A DNA stretch of 64,000 nt, from NCBI GenBank assembly GCA_947503935.1, contig CANNFR010000001.1:248001-312000 (forward strand), written 5' to 3'. The position numbers and the translations under genes are program-made. Below the pieces are notes generated by a model. It was not told where the DNA came from and did not search any database. It worked only from the letters and a program-made list of their open reading frames with translations. Shown piece after piece: positions 10,082-18,987 of this stretch; the stretch's first letter is position 1; every line of letters begins with the position of its first letter. This stretch comes from an uncultured Paracoccaceae bacterium (GTDB lineage: Bacteria > Pseudomonadota > Alphaproteobacteria > Rhodobacterales > Rhodobacteraceae).

Positions 10082-10465
10082 TCAGCCCGGCGCGTCGACA
10101 TGCTGATCGACCAGGATCGGGTTGCCGTCGGGGTCGCTCACCATGAAACTCGCCGGGCCTCTGCCACCCGGTTCGGCCTCGCGCGTGATGGCGATACCCG
10201 CCGCCTTCAGCCGCGCCTGAATGTCGCGAATATCTTCGAAGGCCTCCAGCGTGTCGCCCGATTGGGTCCATCCGGGGTTGAAGGTGAGCGTTGTGCGGTC
10301 GATCATTCCCTTGAAGAGGCCGATTGTGCAGCCGCCGTTTCGCAAGATCGCCCAACCCTCCGCCGGGTCGCCTCCGATCATCTCGAAGCCAAGCTTGGCG
10401 TAGAAATCCTTTGAGGCCGCAATGTCGGCGACATTCAGACTGACAGAAAACGCTCCCAACTCCAT
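10082..10465 (-). CDS. VOC-family (glyoxalase/bleomycin resistance-like) protein
   Basis: A 127-residue vicinal oxygen chelate protein with two beta-alpha-beta-beta-beta modules. The first is SVSLNVADIAASKDFYAKLGFEMIGG and the second ends SFMVSDPDGNPILVDQHVD. The usual N-terminal metal His is replaced (VSLNV), so it may not bind metal like glyoxalase I. The gene is alone on the minus strand, convergent with the GNAT gene and divergent from infA. Substrate unknown. Confidence 0.85.
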   Translation of the reverse strand: MELGAFSVSLNVADIAASKDFYAKLGFEMIGGDPAEGWAILRNGGCTIGLFKGMIDRTTLTFNPGWTQSGDTLEAFEDIRDIQARLKAAGIAITREAEPGGRGPASFMVSDPDGNPILVDQHVDAPG

Positions 10466-10627
10466 TTCGTCTCTCCTCCGATAGGCTGGTGTGGTCCATA
10501 GGATACCGGATTGCCGGTCCTGTCACGACGTCGCGTATGCGCGACATTTCCCTTGAAATACGTCCCACCAAGGCGCATTTAGGGCTCGGTCCGCAATCTG
10601 AGGCGGATCGTTTATGTTGGAGTGACC

Positions 10628-10846
10628 ATGGCCAAGGAAGAATTGCTCGAATTCCCCGGTGTCGTAAAGGAACTCCTGCCAAATGCGACGTTTCGGGTCG
10701 AGCTGGAAAACGGCCATGAGATCATCGCACATACGGCAGGAAAAATGCGCAAGAACCGGATCCGCGTTCTGGCGGGTGACAAGGTGCAGGTTGAGATGAC
10801 GCCTTATGACCTGACCAAGGGGCGGATCAATTACCGCTTCAAGTAA
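10628..10846 (+). CDS. infA: translation initiation factor IF-1
   Basis: S1/OB-fold factor that binds the ribosomal A site during initiation. It is 72 residues, the standard length, with [20 protein letters not shown] at the start and [21 protein letters not shown] at the end. ATG 10628 gives the family start; a GTG 6 bp upstream would add two residues and is less likely. The site GGAG lies about 5 bp before the ATG. It heads the infA-maf-rng-yacG cluster typical of Rhodobacterales. Confidence 0.98.
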   Translation: MAKEELLEFPGVVKELLPNATFRVELENGHEIIAHTAGKMRKNRIRVLAGDKVQVEMTPYDLTKGRINYRFK

Positions 10847-10853
10847 GGCGCGG

Positions 10854-11411
10854 CTGATCCTGGGCTCGGCCAGCCCCCGGAGGCTTGAGCTTCTGGGTGT
10901 TCTGGGCGTGCGGCCTGATGCCATCCGCCCGGCCGATATCGACGAGACACCGCATAAGGGCGAAGAGCCCCGTCCTTACGTCCGCCGAATGGCGCGCGAA
11001 AAGGTGCTGGCCGTGCAAGCCGAGGCGGATGAGGTTGTGCTGGCCGCCGATACCACTGTCTGCGTGGGGCGCCGCATTCTGGCCAAACCCGAGGATGTGG
11101 CCGAGGCCGAAGCGTTCTTGCGTCTGATGTCCGGCCGCCGTCACCGGGTGATCACGGCCTTGGCCGTGCGGCGGGGCGACCGCCTTTGGGAGCGTGACGT
11201 GGAAACCGTGCTCAAGATGAAGCGTCTTTCCGACGCCGAGATCACGACCTATCTCGCCTCGGAAGAATGGCAGGGCAAAGCGGGCGGCTATGGCATCCAG
11301 GGCCGGGCGGCGGCTTTCATCCCGTGGCTGCAAGGCTCGCATTCCGCCGTGGTCGGCCTGCCTCTGGCCGAAACCGCGCGCTTGCTTGAAACCGCCGGAG
11401 TGATGCCATGA
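10854..11411 (+). CDS. maf: Maf family nucleotide pyrophosphatase (unusual start codon)
   Basis: Nucleoside triphosphate pyrophosphatase of the Maf/YhdE type (dTTP/UTP and modified nucleotides). The essential N-terminal motif SASPRR is encoded at 10866-10883, upstream of the first standard start codon in frame (GTG 10908), so a GTG start would remove the active site. No ATG, GTG or TTG precedes the motif back to the in-frame stop at 10812. CTG 10854 has a TAAGG site 5 bp upstream and gives a 185-residue protein starting [12 protein letters not shown] 10830, inside infA, is the alternative. Other motifs: LAADTTV with the catalytic Asp and GGYGIQG. It overlaps rng by ATGA. Confidence 0.88.
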   Translation: MILGSASPRRLELLGVLGVRPDAIRPADIDETPHKGEEPRPYVRRMAREKVLAVQAEADEVVLAADTTVCVGRRILAKPEDVAEAEAFLRLMSGRRHRVITALAVRRGDRLWERDVETVLKMKRLSDAEITTYLASEEWQGKAGGYGIQGRAAAFIPWLQGSHSAVVGLPLAETARLLETAGVMP

Positions 11412-12445
11412 AGGGCCGCGTGGTCGTCCTGGGTGAGTTGAATGGCCATGAGGCCGCGGCCCTGATGGTCGATGGCCTTTTGCAAGATCTGCTGGTCGAT
11501 GGTGGCGGTGACGCGCCGCCTGCGCCCGGTGCGATCTTCCGCGCCACGGTCGACCGCCAGGTCAAGGGCCAAGGCGGCGTCTTCCTCCGCCTGCCGGACG
11601 GGCGCGCCTTTTTGCGTGAGGCGAAGGGCCTGCGCCCGGGCCAGACGCTTTTGGTGCAGGTCACGGGCTATGCCGAGCCGGGCAAGGCCGTGCCCGTCAC
11701 CACCCGCGTCCTTTTCAAAAGCCGCCACGCCATCGTCACGCCGGGCGCCCCCGGCCTGAACATCTCGCGCCAAATCCGTGACGATGACGCGCGGGCCCGA
11801 TTGCATGACATAGCGGGCGAGGCGATGGCGGGGGCCGAGTCGGGCCTTATCCTGCGCTCTGCCGCCCAGCACGCCGATGAGGACGAGGTCGCCCAGGATA
11901 TCGCCCTCATGCGCGATCTTGCCGCCCGCATTCTGGCCGAGGACGGCGCCCAGCCCGAACACCTGCTCGACGGTCCCGGCCCCCACGATCTGGCGTGGCG
12001 CGACTGGGCCGAGCCGGCGCCGGATGAGGTCGCAAGCGGCAAAACCGCCTTTGCCGACCATGGCGTGCTCGACGCCGTGGAGGGCTTGCGCCAGGCCCAT
12101 GTGCCGCTGGGGCAGGGCGCCTCAATCTGGGTCGAACCGACCCGCGCCCTTGTCGCGGTTGACGTCAATACCGGGGCCGACACCTCGCCTGCCGCTGCGC
12201 TCAAGGCCAATCTGGCTGCGGCCAAGGAGCTGCCCCGTCAACTGCGCCTGCGCGGTCTCGGTGGGCAGATCACGCTCGACCTCGCGCCCTTGCCCAAGAA
12301 CGATCGCCGTGCGGTCGAGGGCGCGCTGCGGGCGGCGTTCAAGTCCGATCCCATCGACACCGCCCTTGTCGGCTGGACGCCTCTGGGCCATTTTGAACTG
12401 CAACGCAAACGCGAACGCCTGCCACTGACCGAGGCCCTGAAATGA
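11408..12445 (+). CDS. ribonuclease E/G family protein (short form)
   Basis: Catalytic-core-only member of the RNase E/G family, 345 residues, acting on single-stranded 5'-monophosphorylated RNA. The metal-binding Asp residues are recognisable in [14 protein letters not shown] and in [16 protein letters not shown], separated by the conserved helix [21 protein letters not shown]. An N-terminal S1-like part lies about residues 40-115. It lacks the C-terminal scaffold of E. coli RNase E and the Zn-link CPxC motif is not visible, so it resembles the small RNase G-like paralogue that accompanies infA and maf in Rhodobacterales. Both ends overlap neighbours by 4 bp. Confidence 0.9.
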   Translation: MKGRVVVLGELNGHEAAALMVDGLLQDLLVDGGGDAPPAPGAIFRATVDRQVKGQGGVFLRLPDGRAFLREAKGLRPGQTLLVQVTGYAEPGKAVPVTTRVLFKSRHAIVTPGAPGLNISRQIRDDDARARLHDIAGEAMAGAESGLILRSAAQHADEDEVAQDIALMRDLAARILAEDGAQPEHLLDGPGPHDLAWRDWAEPAPDEVASGKTAFADHGVLDAVEGLRQAHVPLGQGASIWVEPTRALVAVDVNTGADTSPAAALKANLAAAKELPRQLRLRGLGGQITLDLAPLPKNDRRAVEGALRAAFKSDPIDTALVGWTPLGHFELQRKRERLPLTEALK

Positions 12446-12612
12446 CCTGCCCGATCTGCCAAAAGGAAACGGATGCGAAATACCGCCCCTTCTGCTCGCG
12501 CCGCTGTGCCGATGTCGATCTGGGCCGCTGGCTGACCGGCTCCTATGCAATCCCTACTGACGAGACCGACGAGGATGAGGGCCCAGAAGCCGAAGGCAGG
12601 CCATTGCACTGA
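12442..12612 (+). CDS. yacG: YacG, zinc-binding DNA gyrase inhibitor
   Basis: A 56-residue zinc-ribbon protein; E. coli YacG binds GyrB and blocks DNA binding. The four zinc ligands are visible in CPIC (residues 3-6) and CSRRC (18-22), followed by the conserved ADVDLGRWLTGSYAIP and an acidic tail. ATG 12442 overlaps the RNase stop as ATGA. It is the last gene of the infA cluster, and its 3' end meets the convergent metal transporter gene 11 bp away. Confidence 0.93.
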   Translation: MTCPICQKETDAKYRPFCSRRCADVDLGRWLTGSYAIPTDETDEDEGPEAEGRPLH

Positions 12613-12623
12613 CCTGGCGCCAG

Positions 12624-13502
12624 TCAGACGGCCCGCAGGAAAAGCTGCAATGCCACGAGTGTGACGACAAGACCGGCCAGCACTTCGACAATCGGGATGG
12701 CCCGACGGGTCAGCGTGCTGTCGGCAAGCGATCCGATCAGGCCCGAGCGGAACCAGACCGCCCCCATGGCGACCGCGATGGTGATCGTGGCGGTGCCGAG
12801 GCCCATCGCATAGGCCCCCAGAATACCCGCCAGCGGGATCGACATCGACCATGTCAGGATCAGAAGAAACAGCGCGCCCGTGCAGGGGCGGATTGCGATC
12901 CCCCCGATCAGCAGGGCCGCATCACGCCAGCCATGCACCGCCGCCACATCCTCGGCCGACGGGCCATGGGCATGGTTGCAGGTCGGCCCATGGGTGTGCC
13001 CGCCATGGGTCTTCCTGAAAGCGCGCCGGGCACCGCGCCAGACCAGCCAAAGGCCGATCGTCCCGATCGCGGCGTATGAGATCGGCGCCAGCCAGGCCTC
13101 GGTCACGCCGGTGATATTCTCGCGGCTCCAGTCGAAGGCGAGGACCCCTGCATAGACCAGCGCCACCGCCGTTGTCGCCTGCGCCAGGGATGAGGCCAGC
13201 GCGATGAGTACCAGGGGCCAGAGCCGCACTTGGCTGGCCACGCCGTAACCGCCGATCAGCACCTTGCCATGGCCCGGGCCCGCGGCGTGGAAAAAGCCAT
13301 AGGCGAAAGCCAGGCCCAGAAGGGCGGCCAAGGCCCCCGGCTGTCCGCCGCGCAAGGCCCGCAACCCCCGCGCCATCTGGTTTTGCGTCTCGCGCTGACG
13401 CTCAATTGCCCAAGCAGCCAGCTGGTCAAACCCGCCAACGGCCCAGAGCAGCGCCACGCCGCCGACAACAACCAGCAGAACTATTGCGAGAGCGGTGCGC
13501 AT
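12624..13502 (-). CDS. NicO-type nickel/cobalt transporter
   Basis: Integral membrane protein of 292 residues in the NicO/RcnA family, which moves Ni or Co, mostly outward. An N-terminal helix (residues 5-25), then about six further helices. The family motif is FFHAAGPGHGKVLIGGY near residue 75, the cytoplasmic His-rich loop HGGHTHGPTCNHAHG lies near 165-180, and IRPCTGALFLLIL follows at about 204. The gene is co-transcribed with the upstream DUF1007 gene, whose end overlaps its start by 22 bp. Direction of transport is inferred from the His-rich loop, which resembles RcnA. Confidence 0.9.
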   Translation of the reverse strand: MRTALAIVLLVVVGGVALLWAVGGFDQLAAWAIERQRETQNQMARGLRALRGGQPGALAALLGLAFAYGFFHAAGPGHGKVLIGGYGVASQVRLWPLVLIALASSLAQATTAVALVYAGVLAFDWSRENITGVTEAWLAPISYAAIGTIGLWLVWRGARRAFRKTHGGHTHGPTCNHAHGPSAEDVAAVHGWRDAALLIGGIAIRPCTGALFLLILTWSMSIPLAGILGAYAMGLGTATITIAVAMGAVWFRSGLIGSLADSTLTRRAIPIVEVLAGLVVTLVALQLFLRAV

Positions 13503-14143
13503 GTCAGCCTGATCTCTTCGGCAAAATCGGCGCCGACAGCGGGAAAGTCATAGTCTTCGATATTCTCATCCGCCCCAACCTCGGAAATGGCATCCAGCAA
13601 AATCTGGTTGGCCTCGTCGAGATTGGGCAAAAACACCTTGGCGCTGCACCCATCGCGGCCCTCGATGCGGGTCGGCAGGGTGATGTGGTAGGCGGTGTAG
13701 AATGTCGGGTCGTAGGCCTGAAAGATCACCGGCTGGCCGCCCACATCGATCCGCTTGTCCAGCGCCCGCAGATGGGTGCTGACGATGCGTCCGTCGACCA
13801 TGTCGGCGGTGTGTTCCAGCGGGCCCGACAGGCCAAGGACCACGCCGCCCAAAAGCCCGTAGACATCGCCCTCATAGCCGTCGATCCATTGCATATCGAA
13901 GCCGTTCAGGGCCTGGGTTTCGGCCTCGGTCAGGACGCCGTCGTAATCGGGGTCGAGGCCCTTGTCCTCAAGGATGAGGAGCGAGAACATCTCATCATAA
14001 CTCCAGACCACGCGGATCGCAGCCAGCAAGCCCTGATCGTCAAAGACCGGATGCAGGCCGGTATCGACGAAGATATGCGGATGCGCATGGGCCGCGCCCG
14101 CCAACATCCAGATACCCGCTGTTCCGCCCAAGATCCGCCGCAT
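13481..14143 (-). CDS. DUF1007 periplasmic protein
   Basis: A 220-residue exported protein. The signal peptide is MRRILGGTAGIWMLAGAAHA, followed at once by the HPHIFVDTGL motif that defines the family and may bind metal through its two His residues. An acidic stretch DPDYDGVLTEAET resembles an EF-hand-like calcium loop. ATG 14143 is chosen because it starts the signal peptide; the frame extends to 14245 without coding character. DUF1007 proteins are typically paired with NicO transporters, as here, so a periplasmic role in metal handling is likely but unproven. Confidence 0.87.
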   Translation of the reverse strand: MRRILGGTAGIWMLAGAAHAHPHIFVDTGLHPVFDDQGLLAAIRVVWSYDEMFSLLILEDKGLDPDYDGVLTEAETQALNGFDMQWIDGYEGDVYGLLGGVVLGLSGPLEHTADMVDGRIVSTHLRALDKRIDVGGQPVIFQAYDPTFYTAYHITLPTRIEGRDGCSAKVFLPNLDEANQILLDAISEVGADENIEDYDFPAVGADFAEEIRLTCAPLSQ

Positions 14144-14295
14144 GTCCGCCCTTGCCGTGTGTTCGCGCAACATAAGGCGCGCGACGCCCGAGGACCAGAC
14201 CGATCCTGTTCGCTCGGCGGTCGATTGCAAAGGCCGGATGGACATTGCGGGGATTTGGCCATTTGATCGCAGATGTTCGAGGAAAGGATATCGTC

Positions 14296-14943
14296 ATGCT
14301 GACCATCTACGGCGTTCTGCGCAGCCGTGCCGCGCGCAATATCTGGCTCTGTCATGAGCTGGGCTTGGAGGTGGCGCAGGTGCCCGTGATCCAAGGGTAT
14401 CGGCTGGACGATCCTGCCGCGCCGGAGGCGCCTTTGAACACGACCTCGCCCGAGTATCTGGCGGTGACGTCAACGGGCGCGATCCCTGCGATGGATGATG
14501 ACGGGTTCGTTCTGACCGAGTCGCTGGCGATCAACCTCTATCTTGCGAAGAAGCAGGGCGGATCACTGGCGCCCGCCGATGCGCGCGAAGAGGCGCAGAT
14601 GATGCAATGGGCGCTCTATGGCGCGACGGCCATTGAGGGCACGGCGCTGGTCATCCTCTATGCGCAAGCCGAGGGCCGTGGCGACGCGCCCGAAGTGACC
14701 GCAGCCGCCGAGGCGCTACGCCGCCCCTTGCGGGTGCTCGAAGGGCATCTGGCAGACGCCGGGCATCTGGTGGGCGGGCGCTTTACGGTGGCCGATATCA
14801 ACATGGCCGAAATCATCCGCTACGCCCAAGCGCACCCCACATTGGTCGGAGAGTTCCCGGCAGTCGAGGCATGGCTGAAGGCCTGCCAGGCCCGGCCGGC
14901 CTTCCAGCAGATGATGGCCGCGCGGAATGCGGAACCGCTCTGA
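14296..14943 (+). CDS. glutathione S-transferase family protein
   Basis: A 215-residue cytosolic GST. The thioredoxin-like N-terminal domain (residues 1-85) starts LTIYGVLRSRAARNIWLCHELG and includes the cis-Pro region TGAIPAMDDDGFVLTESLAINLYLA; the all-helical C-terminal domain has HLVGGRFTVADINMAEIIRYA. The catalytic Ser/Tyr/Cys is not certain, possibly Ser in RSRAAR. ATG 14296 follows GGAAAGGA; the frame is open to 14245 but the fold begins here. Confidence 0.9.
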   Translation: MLTIYGVLRSRAARNIWLCHELGLEVAQVPVIQGYRLDDPAAPEAPLNTTSPEYLAVTSTGAIPAMDDDGFVLTESLAINLYLAKKQGGSLAPADAREEAQMMQWALYGATAIEGTALVILYAQAEGRGDAPEVTAAAEALRRPLRVLEGHLADAGHLVGGRFTVADINMAEIIRYAQAHPTLVGEFPAVEAWLKACQARPAFQQMMAARNAEPL

Positions 14944-15014
14944 CGGTACTGTCCGGCCTGCTGTCCCTCAACAAACCGCTGCCAACAGCTCTATAGCCGG
15001 GTTCCGCAATAGGA

Positions 15015-15057
15015 TTGATATTAAGCTTTCAAATGTATATTGTAATGCACACTACAA
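15015..15057 (+). promoter_or_regulatory. candidate promoter and operator of the phd-doc module
   Basis: TTGATA (15015-15020) and TATTGT (15038-15043) are 17 bp apart, a plausible sigma-70 promoter. An inverted repeat TTGTA-N8-TACAA (15040-15057) overlaps the -10 element and ends 13 bp before the antitoxin ATG, a typical place for autorepression by a Phd-family antitoxin. Pattern-based inference. Confidence 0.45.
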
Positions 15058-15070
15058 CGGAGATCGCCCC

Positions 15071-15322
15071 ATGACCCGCCTGCTGACAAACCACATCGCC
15101 ACGATGACCGAAATGCGCGAGCCGCATAAGGTGCTGGAACGCTCGGGCGGTAAGCCGGTGGCGATCCTGAAGAATTCCGCGTTGGTCGGCTACTTCGTAC
15201 CCGCCGAGGCAGCGCCGGGGTTGGATGGGCATCGCTATGCGACGCGCGAAGAGCTGATGGAAAGCCTGGCCCGCACGAAAGAGCGGGCGCAGCCTGTTTT
15301 GGATTACCTGCGCGACAAATAA
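15071..15322 (+). CDS. Phd/YefM-family antitoxin
   Basis: An 83-residue antitoxin of a type II module. The N-terminal DNA-binding part (TRLLTNHIATMTEMREPHKVLERSGGKPVAILKNSALVGYFVPAE split over residues 2-46) is typical of the Phd/YefM fold; the C-terminal helix ELMESLARTKERAQPVLDYL should neutralise the toxin. ATG 15071 has GGAGA 7 bp upstream; the frame is open further upstream but the fold starts here. The toxin gene begins 9 bp downstream. Confidence 0.85.
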   Translation: MTRLLTNHIATMTEMREPHKVLERSGGKPVAILKNSALVGYFVPAEAAPGLDGHRYATREELMESLARTKERAQPVLDYLRDK

Positions 15323-15331
15323 GACCGGCCG

Positions 15332-15709
15332 ATGCCTTATATCCTTCTGCCGACCGATCTGGTCGAGGCGATCCATGACGCCATTCTCAATCCGGGCGAG
15401 TTGGAGGGCCGCGCGCGCGACAAATCCCTTGAAGGTGCGTTGGCGCGGGTTGAAAATCGGGTGTCTTACGGCCTCGTCACTGATATCTACGATCTGGCCG
15501 CAGCGTATTGCGTTGCCGTGGCGCAAGGTCATTGCTTTAACGACGGCAACAAGCGTACAGCCTTTCGCGTTATGCAAACCTGCCTGGATCTGCATGGCTT
15601 GGCAGAGCCGACCTTGTCACAAGACGAAATCGGCCAGATCATCATCCGTGCCGCGCAAGGGCTGCTCGACGAAGTCGCACTGGCCGAGTGGCTGCGCGAC
15701 CAAGGGTAG
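15332..15709 (+). CDS. doc: Doc-family toxin (Fic fold)
   Basis: A 125-residue Doc-like death-on-curing toxin. Phage P1 Doc is a kinase that inactivates EF-Tu. The Fic core motif is HCFNDGNKR at residues 67-75, with the catalytic His67 and the phosphate-binding DGNKR. N-terminal ILPTDLVEAIHDAIL and GALARVENRVSYG match Doc architecture. All key residues are present, so the toxin looks active. It follows a Phd-type antitoxin in an operon, and convergent or dedicated terminators were not seen before parE. Confidence 0.92.
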   Translation: MPYILLPTDLVEAIHDAILNPGELEGRARDKSLEGALARVENRVSYGLVTDIYDLAAAYCVAVAQGHCFNDGNKRTAFRVMQTCLDLHGLAEPTLSQDEIGQIIIRAAQGLLDEVALAEWLRDQG

Positions 15710-15768
15710 CTTACGCTAAATCTTGCCCCTGCAGGACCACCATGCTCTAATGCTGGGGTTCAAATCAC

Positions 15769-17736
15769 ATGAGTAGCCCCCCGATGCCGAATGACATCTT
15801 TTCCAACCAGCCGGACGATTACAATGCCTCCTCGATCCAGGTTCTGGAGGATATGGAGCATGTCCGCCTGCGGCCTGGCATGTATATCGGCGGCAAGGAT
15901 GATCGCGCGCTGCATCACATGGTGGCCGAGATCATCGATAACTCGATGGATGAGGCGGTCGCCGGCCACGCCACCTGGATCGAGGTCGAGCTGCATGAAA
16001 ACGGTCATGTGTCGGTGCGCGACAATGGCCGCGGCATCCCCACCGGGCCGCACCCGAAAGATCCGTCAAAATCGGCGCTGGAGATCATCTTCTGCACCCT
16101 GAATGCGGGCGGCAAATTCTCGGGCGACAGCTATCAGACCTCCGGCGGCCTGCATGGCGTCGGCTCGTCGGTGGTCAATGCGCTGTCCGATCACCTGCGG
16201 GTTGAGGTCGCGCGTAACAAGGAACTCTTCGCGATGGAGTTCTCGCGCGGCATCCCGCAAGGCCCTCTGGAAAAGATCGGCGCGGCCCCCAATCGGCGCG
16301 GCACGGCGGTGACGTTCCACCCCGACCCCGACATCTTCGGATCGCTGAAATTGAAGCCCGCGCGCCTGTTCAAGATGGCGCGATCGAAGGCCTATCTGTT
16401 CTCTGGCGTCGAAATCCGCTGGAAGACCGCGATCGATGATGGCGAAACGCCGGCCGAGGCGAAATTCCACTTTCCCGGCGGCCTGGCTGATTACTTGCGC
16501 GAGGTCTTGGACGGCGCCACCACCTATGCCGACGCGCCCTTCACCGGCAGCGTCTCGTTCGAGAAGTTCGGCGTGCCCGGCAAGGTCGACTGGGCGATCA
16601 ACTGGACGCCGTCGCGCGACGGGTTCATCCAGTCATACTGCAACACTGTGCCCACGCCCGAGGGCGGCACCCATGAGGCGGGCTTTTGGGCCGCGATCCT
16701 GAAAGGCATCAAGACCTACGGCGAACGGGTGAACAACAAGAAGGCCGGCACGATCACGCGCGAAGACCTGACCACTGGCGCTGGTGCCCTGGTCTCGTGC
16801 TTTATCCGCGACCCGGAATTCGTGGGCCAGACCAAGGACCGACTGGCCACGGTTGAGGCGCAGCGGATGGTCGAAAACTCGGTCCGCGATCATTTCGATA
16901 CCTGGCTGGCGGGTGACACCAAATCCGCGGGGGCAATCCTCGATTTCCTGGTGTTGCGCGCCGAGGAACGCCTGCGCCGCCGGGCCGAGAAGGAAACCGC
17001 GCGCAAATCGGCCACCAAGAAGCTGCGGCTGCCGGGCAAGCTGACCGACTGCACCTCGAAAACCCGCGAGGGGACCGAGCTGTTCATTGTTGAGGGTGAC
17101 TCGGCCGGCGGGTCGGCCAAAGGCGCGCGCAGCCGCGAGACCCAGGCGCTGTTGCCGCTGAAGGGCAAGATCCTGAACGTGCTGGGCGCGGCCTCGAACA
17201 AGCTGAACTCAAACGACGAAATCAGCGCGATCTGCGAATCTCTGGGCGTCGGCATGGGCACGCGCTTTAACATCGACGATCTGCGCTATGACAAGGTCAT
17301 CATCATGACCGACGCCGATGTCGACGGCGCGCATATCGCCTCGCTTCTGATGACTTTCTTCTTCACCCAGATGCGCCCGCTGATCGACAAAGGCCACCTC
17401 TACCTGGCCTGCCCGCCGCTTTACCGGCTGACGCAAGGCGCGCGCCGCGTCTATGTGGCCGACGATGCCGAGAAGGAGCGCGTGCTGGCCGAAGGGCTGG
17501 GTGGCAAGGGCAAGATCGATGTGCAACGCTTCAAGGGCCTGGGCGAGATGGATGCCAAGGACCTGAAAGAAACCACCATGAACCCCGCCACCCGCAAGCT
17601 GATCCGGGTGAGCATCGTGGATGATGAGCCCGGAGAGACCGGCGACCTTGTCGAGCGCCTAATGGGCAAAAAGCCCGAGCTGCGGTTCCAGTACATCCAA
17701 GAAAACGCGCGGTTCGTGGAGGAGTTGGATGTTTAG
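15769..17736 (+). CDS. parE: DNA topoisomerase IV subunit B
   Basis: ATPase subunit of the decatenating type IIA topoisomerase. The GHKL ATP site is visible in AEIIDNSMDEAVAG (Asn and Asp) and RDNGRGIPTGPH, with the lid SGGLHGVGSSVVNALS; the Toprim domain has EGDSAGGSAKGAR and TDADVDGAHIASLL with its acidic metal ligands, followed by the QRFKGLGEMDAKDL tail. The length of 655 residues fits ParE rather than the longer GyrB. ATG 15769 is used; ATG 15784 is possible. The stop codon is part of a hairpin. Confidence 0.97.
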   Translation: MSSPPMPNDIFSNQPDDYNASSIQVLEDMEHVRLRPGMYIGGKDDRALHHMVAEIIDNSMDEAVAGHATWIEVELHENGHVSVRDNGRGIPTGPHPKDPSKSALEIIFCTLNAGGKFSGDSYQTSGGLHGVGSSVVNALSDHLRVEVARNKELFAMEFSRGIPQGPLEKIGAAPNRRGTAVTFHPDPDIFGSLKLKPARLFKMARSKAYLFSGVEIRWKTAIDDGETPAEAKFHFPGGLADYLREVLDGATTYADAPFTGSVSFEKFGVPGKVDWAINWTPSRDGFIQSYCNTVPTPEGGTHEAGFWAAILKGIKTYGERVNNKKAGTITREDLTTGAGALVSCFIRDPEFVGQTKDRLATVEAQRMVENSVRDHFDTWLAGDTKSAGAILDFLVLRAEERLRRRAEKETARKSATKKLRLPGKLTDCTSKTREGTELFIVEGDSAGGSAKGARSRETQALLPLKGKILNVLGAASNKLNSNDEISAICESLGVGMGTRFNIDDLRYDKVIIMTDADVDGAHIASLLMTFFFTQMRPLIDKGHLYLACPPLYRLTQGARRVYVADDAEKERVLAEGLGGKGKIDVQRFKGLGEMDAKDLKETTMNPATRKLIRVSIVDDEPGETGDLVERLMGKKPELRFQYIQENARFVEELDV

Positions 17737-17752
17737 GGTCAGGACCCTAAAC
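17731..17752 (+). terminator. hairpin overlapping the parE stop codon
   Basis: GTTTAGGGTC, AG, GACCCTAAAC form a perfect 10-bp stem across the TAG stop (17734-17736). There is no clear T run after it, so termination is only a possibility. Confidence 0.4.
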
Positions 17753-17893
17753 GTTATTCACGACGACATTGCGAATAAGGTCGGTATGTCTGCGATGGCG
17801 GATACGCTTGGGCGGTCTTTAGATTAACCCAGACAAGCTTGGATCTGACAACCTGTCCACGACTTTTCCAAAAACTAAATGGCATTCAAGTCT

Positions 17894-17982
17894 ATGTTCC
17901 GCCCGGTGGCACCGCCGGGCAGCCCCCGACCGCCCCCACGGGCGGGGGCTTCTCCCCCGCCCTCGGTCGGGAGCCGCCCTTA
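17894..17982 (-). repeat. dispersed GC-rich intergenic repeat, copy A
   Basis: Read on the minus strand, these 89 bp match bases 33826-33917 with only scattered differences (shared blocks include TAAGGGCGGC, CGTGGGGGCGGT and GCTGCCCGGCG). The unit is rich in dyads such as GCCCCC/GGGGGC. It fills most of the 404-bp spacer between parE and the next gene, where I see no convincing protein-coding frame. Confidence 0.7.
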
Positions 17983-18140
17983 CTGCAAAGCAATACGGGT
18001 TTTCTTCGGTCGACATGCGTAGGCGCCGTGCTGTTGAGCGGAGCCTTTCGCCCTCATAGCAAACCGAAATCGCCCACCGTCCTCTTCAAATCTCGAATGT
18101 TAATCCTATATACATAGTAGATTTATGCGAAGGAGGTTTG

Positions 18141-18515
18141 ATGATCAGGGCGTATTTGGAAGGTGTCGATGTCTTCAAAGTATTTGGGTTTCTACGCTGG
18201 CTGATGGGCAGTCTGATCGGCTTTCTGGTGGCGCTTCCGGCCATTTATTATTCGGAGCCTGCCGATGCCGAGGTATTGGAACGGGTGGAGATCGTGCAGG
18301 GCGTCGATACCACCGAGCTTAATGGCAGCTATGCAACGCCGAAATACTATATCGAAATCGTCCGCGACAACGGCGACGTGCATCGCTGGGATGTTGGCGT
18401 GTTCTCACCTTACAGGCGCGTCAGTGAGGCCTGCCTGTCGACCTATACAGGTCGCATTACTGGCCTGCCGCATATGGACCTCTACGAGGTTGCGCATTGC
18501 GATACGCATCTCTGA
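18141..18515 (+). CDS. small membrane-anchored protein of unknown function
   Basis: Not recognised. A 124-residue protein with one transmembrane helix at about residues 18-38 (WLMGSLIGFLVALPAIYY) and a soluble C-terminal part with EIVRDNGDVHRWDVGVF, two Cys residues (one in EACLSTY, one in AHCDTH) that could form a periplasmic disulfide. A perfect AAGGAGG site precedes ATG 18141. It is preceded by AT-rich sequence that may hold its promoter and ends 6 bp from the convergent cytochrome gene. Confidence 0.7.
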   Translation: MIRAYLEGVDVFKVFGFLRWLMGSLIGFLVALPAIYYSEPADAEVLERVEIVQGVDTTELNGSYATPKYYIEIVRDNGDVHRWDVGVFSPYRRVSEACLSTYTGRITGLPHMDLYEVAHCDTHL

Positions 18516-18521
18516 GGCGCG

Positions 18522-18929
18522 TCACTCCTGTATCTCTTGCAAAAAGGCCACGACATCGGCGATCTGACGGCTGGTTATGATGGGCTGGCCGCTCTCGGAT
18601 TTGATGGCGGCGTCCATGCCTTGGAAGAACATGCCAAAAATCGGCATCTCGGCGCCATGGGCCAAAAGCGGGTCGCGACCATCGATCTGAAAGACAGTCG
18701 TTTCAACCGGAAACACGCCATCATTACTGGCTGCAAGCGCCGTCAAGTCGGGTGGTTGGATCGACAGAACCGGCCCCATCCGGCCATCACCACGCCCCTC
18801 GTCGCCGTGGCAGGCGGCGCAGTAGGTGGCAAAGATCTCGGCCCCCTCCATGGCATCGCCGGTGATAATATCCTGCCCAAAGCTGGGCGAGGCGAGAAGA
18901 AGGGGAATGAGGGCAAGAGGCAGCTTCAT
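18522..18929 (-). CDS. small periplasmic class I cytochrome c
   Basis: A 135-residue c-type cytochrome. The signal peptide ends near PSFG-QD (residue 19), and the single heme site is CAACH (about residues 37-41). A Met in the second half, probably in EMPIFGMF, is the likely sixth ligand. The segment GDGRMGPVLSIQPPDLT resembles electron-transfer cytochromes that accept from periplasmic dehydrogenases. An FNR-type box lies about 60-70 bp upstream of ATG 18929, so expression may rise when oxygen falls. Confidence 0.92.
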   Translation of the reverse strand: MKLPLALIPLLLASPSFGQDIITGDAMEGAEIFATYCAACHGDEGRGDGRMGPVLSIQPPDLTALAASNDGVFPVETTVFQIDGRDPLLAHGAEMPIFGMFFQGMDAAIKSESGQPIITSRQIADVVAFLQEIQE

Positions 18930-18987
18930 GGAAATCTCCCGTGGCGATTGATAGCCTTATTATAGCCGCATTGGGCGACGCATCGCC

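Noticed and set aside
17819-18016. 65-codon minus-strand frame after parE
   Set aside because: It is formed mostly by the dispersed GC-rich repeat.
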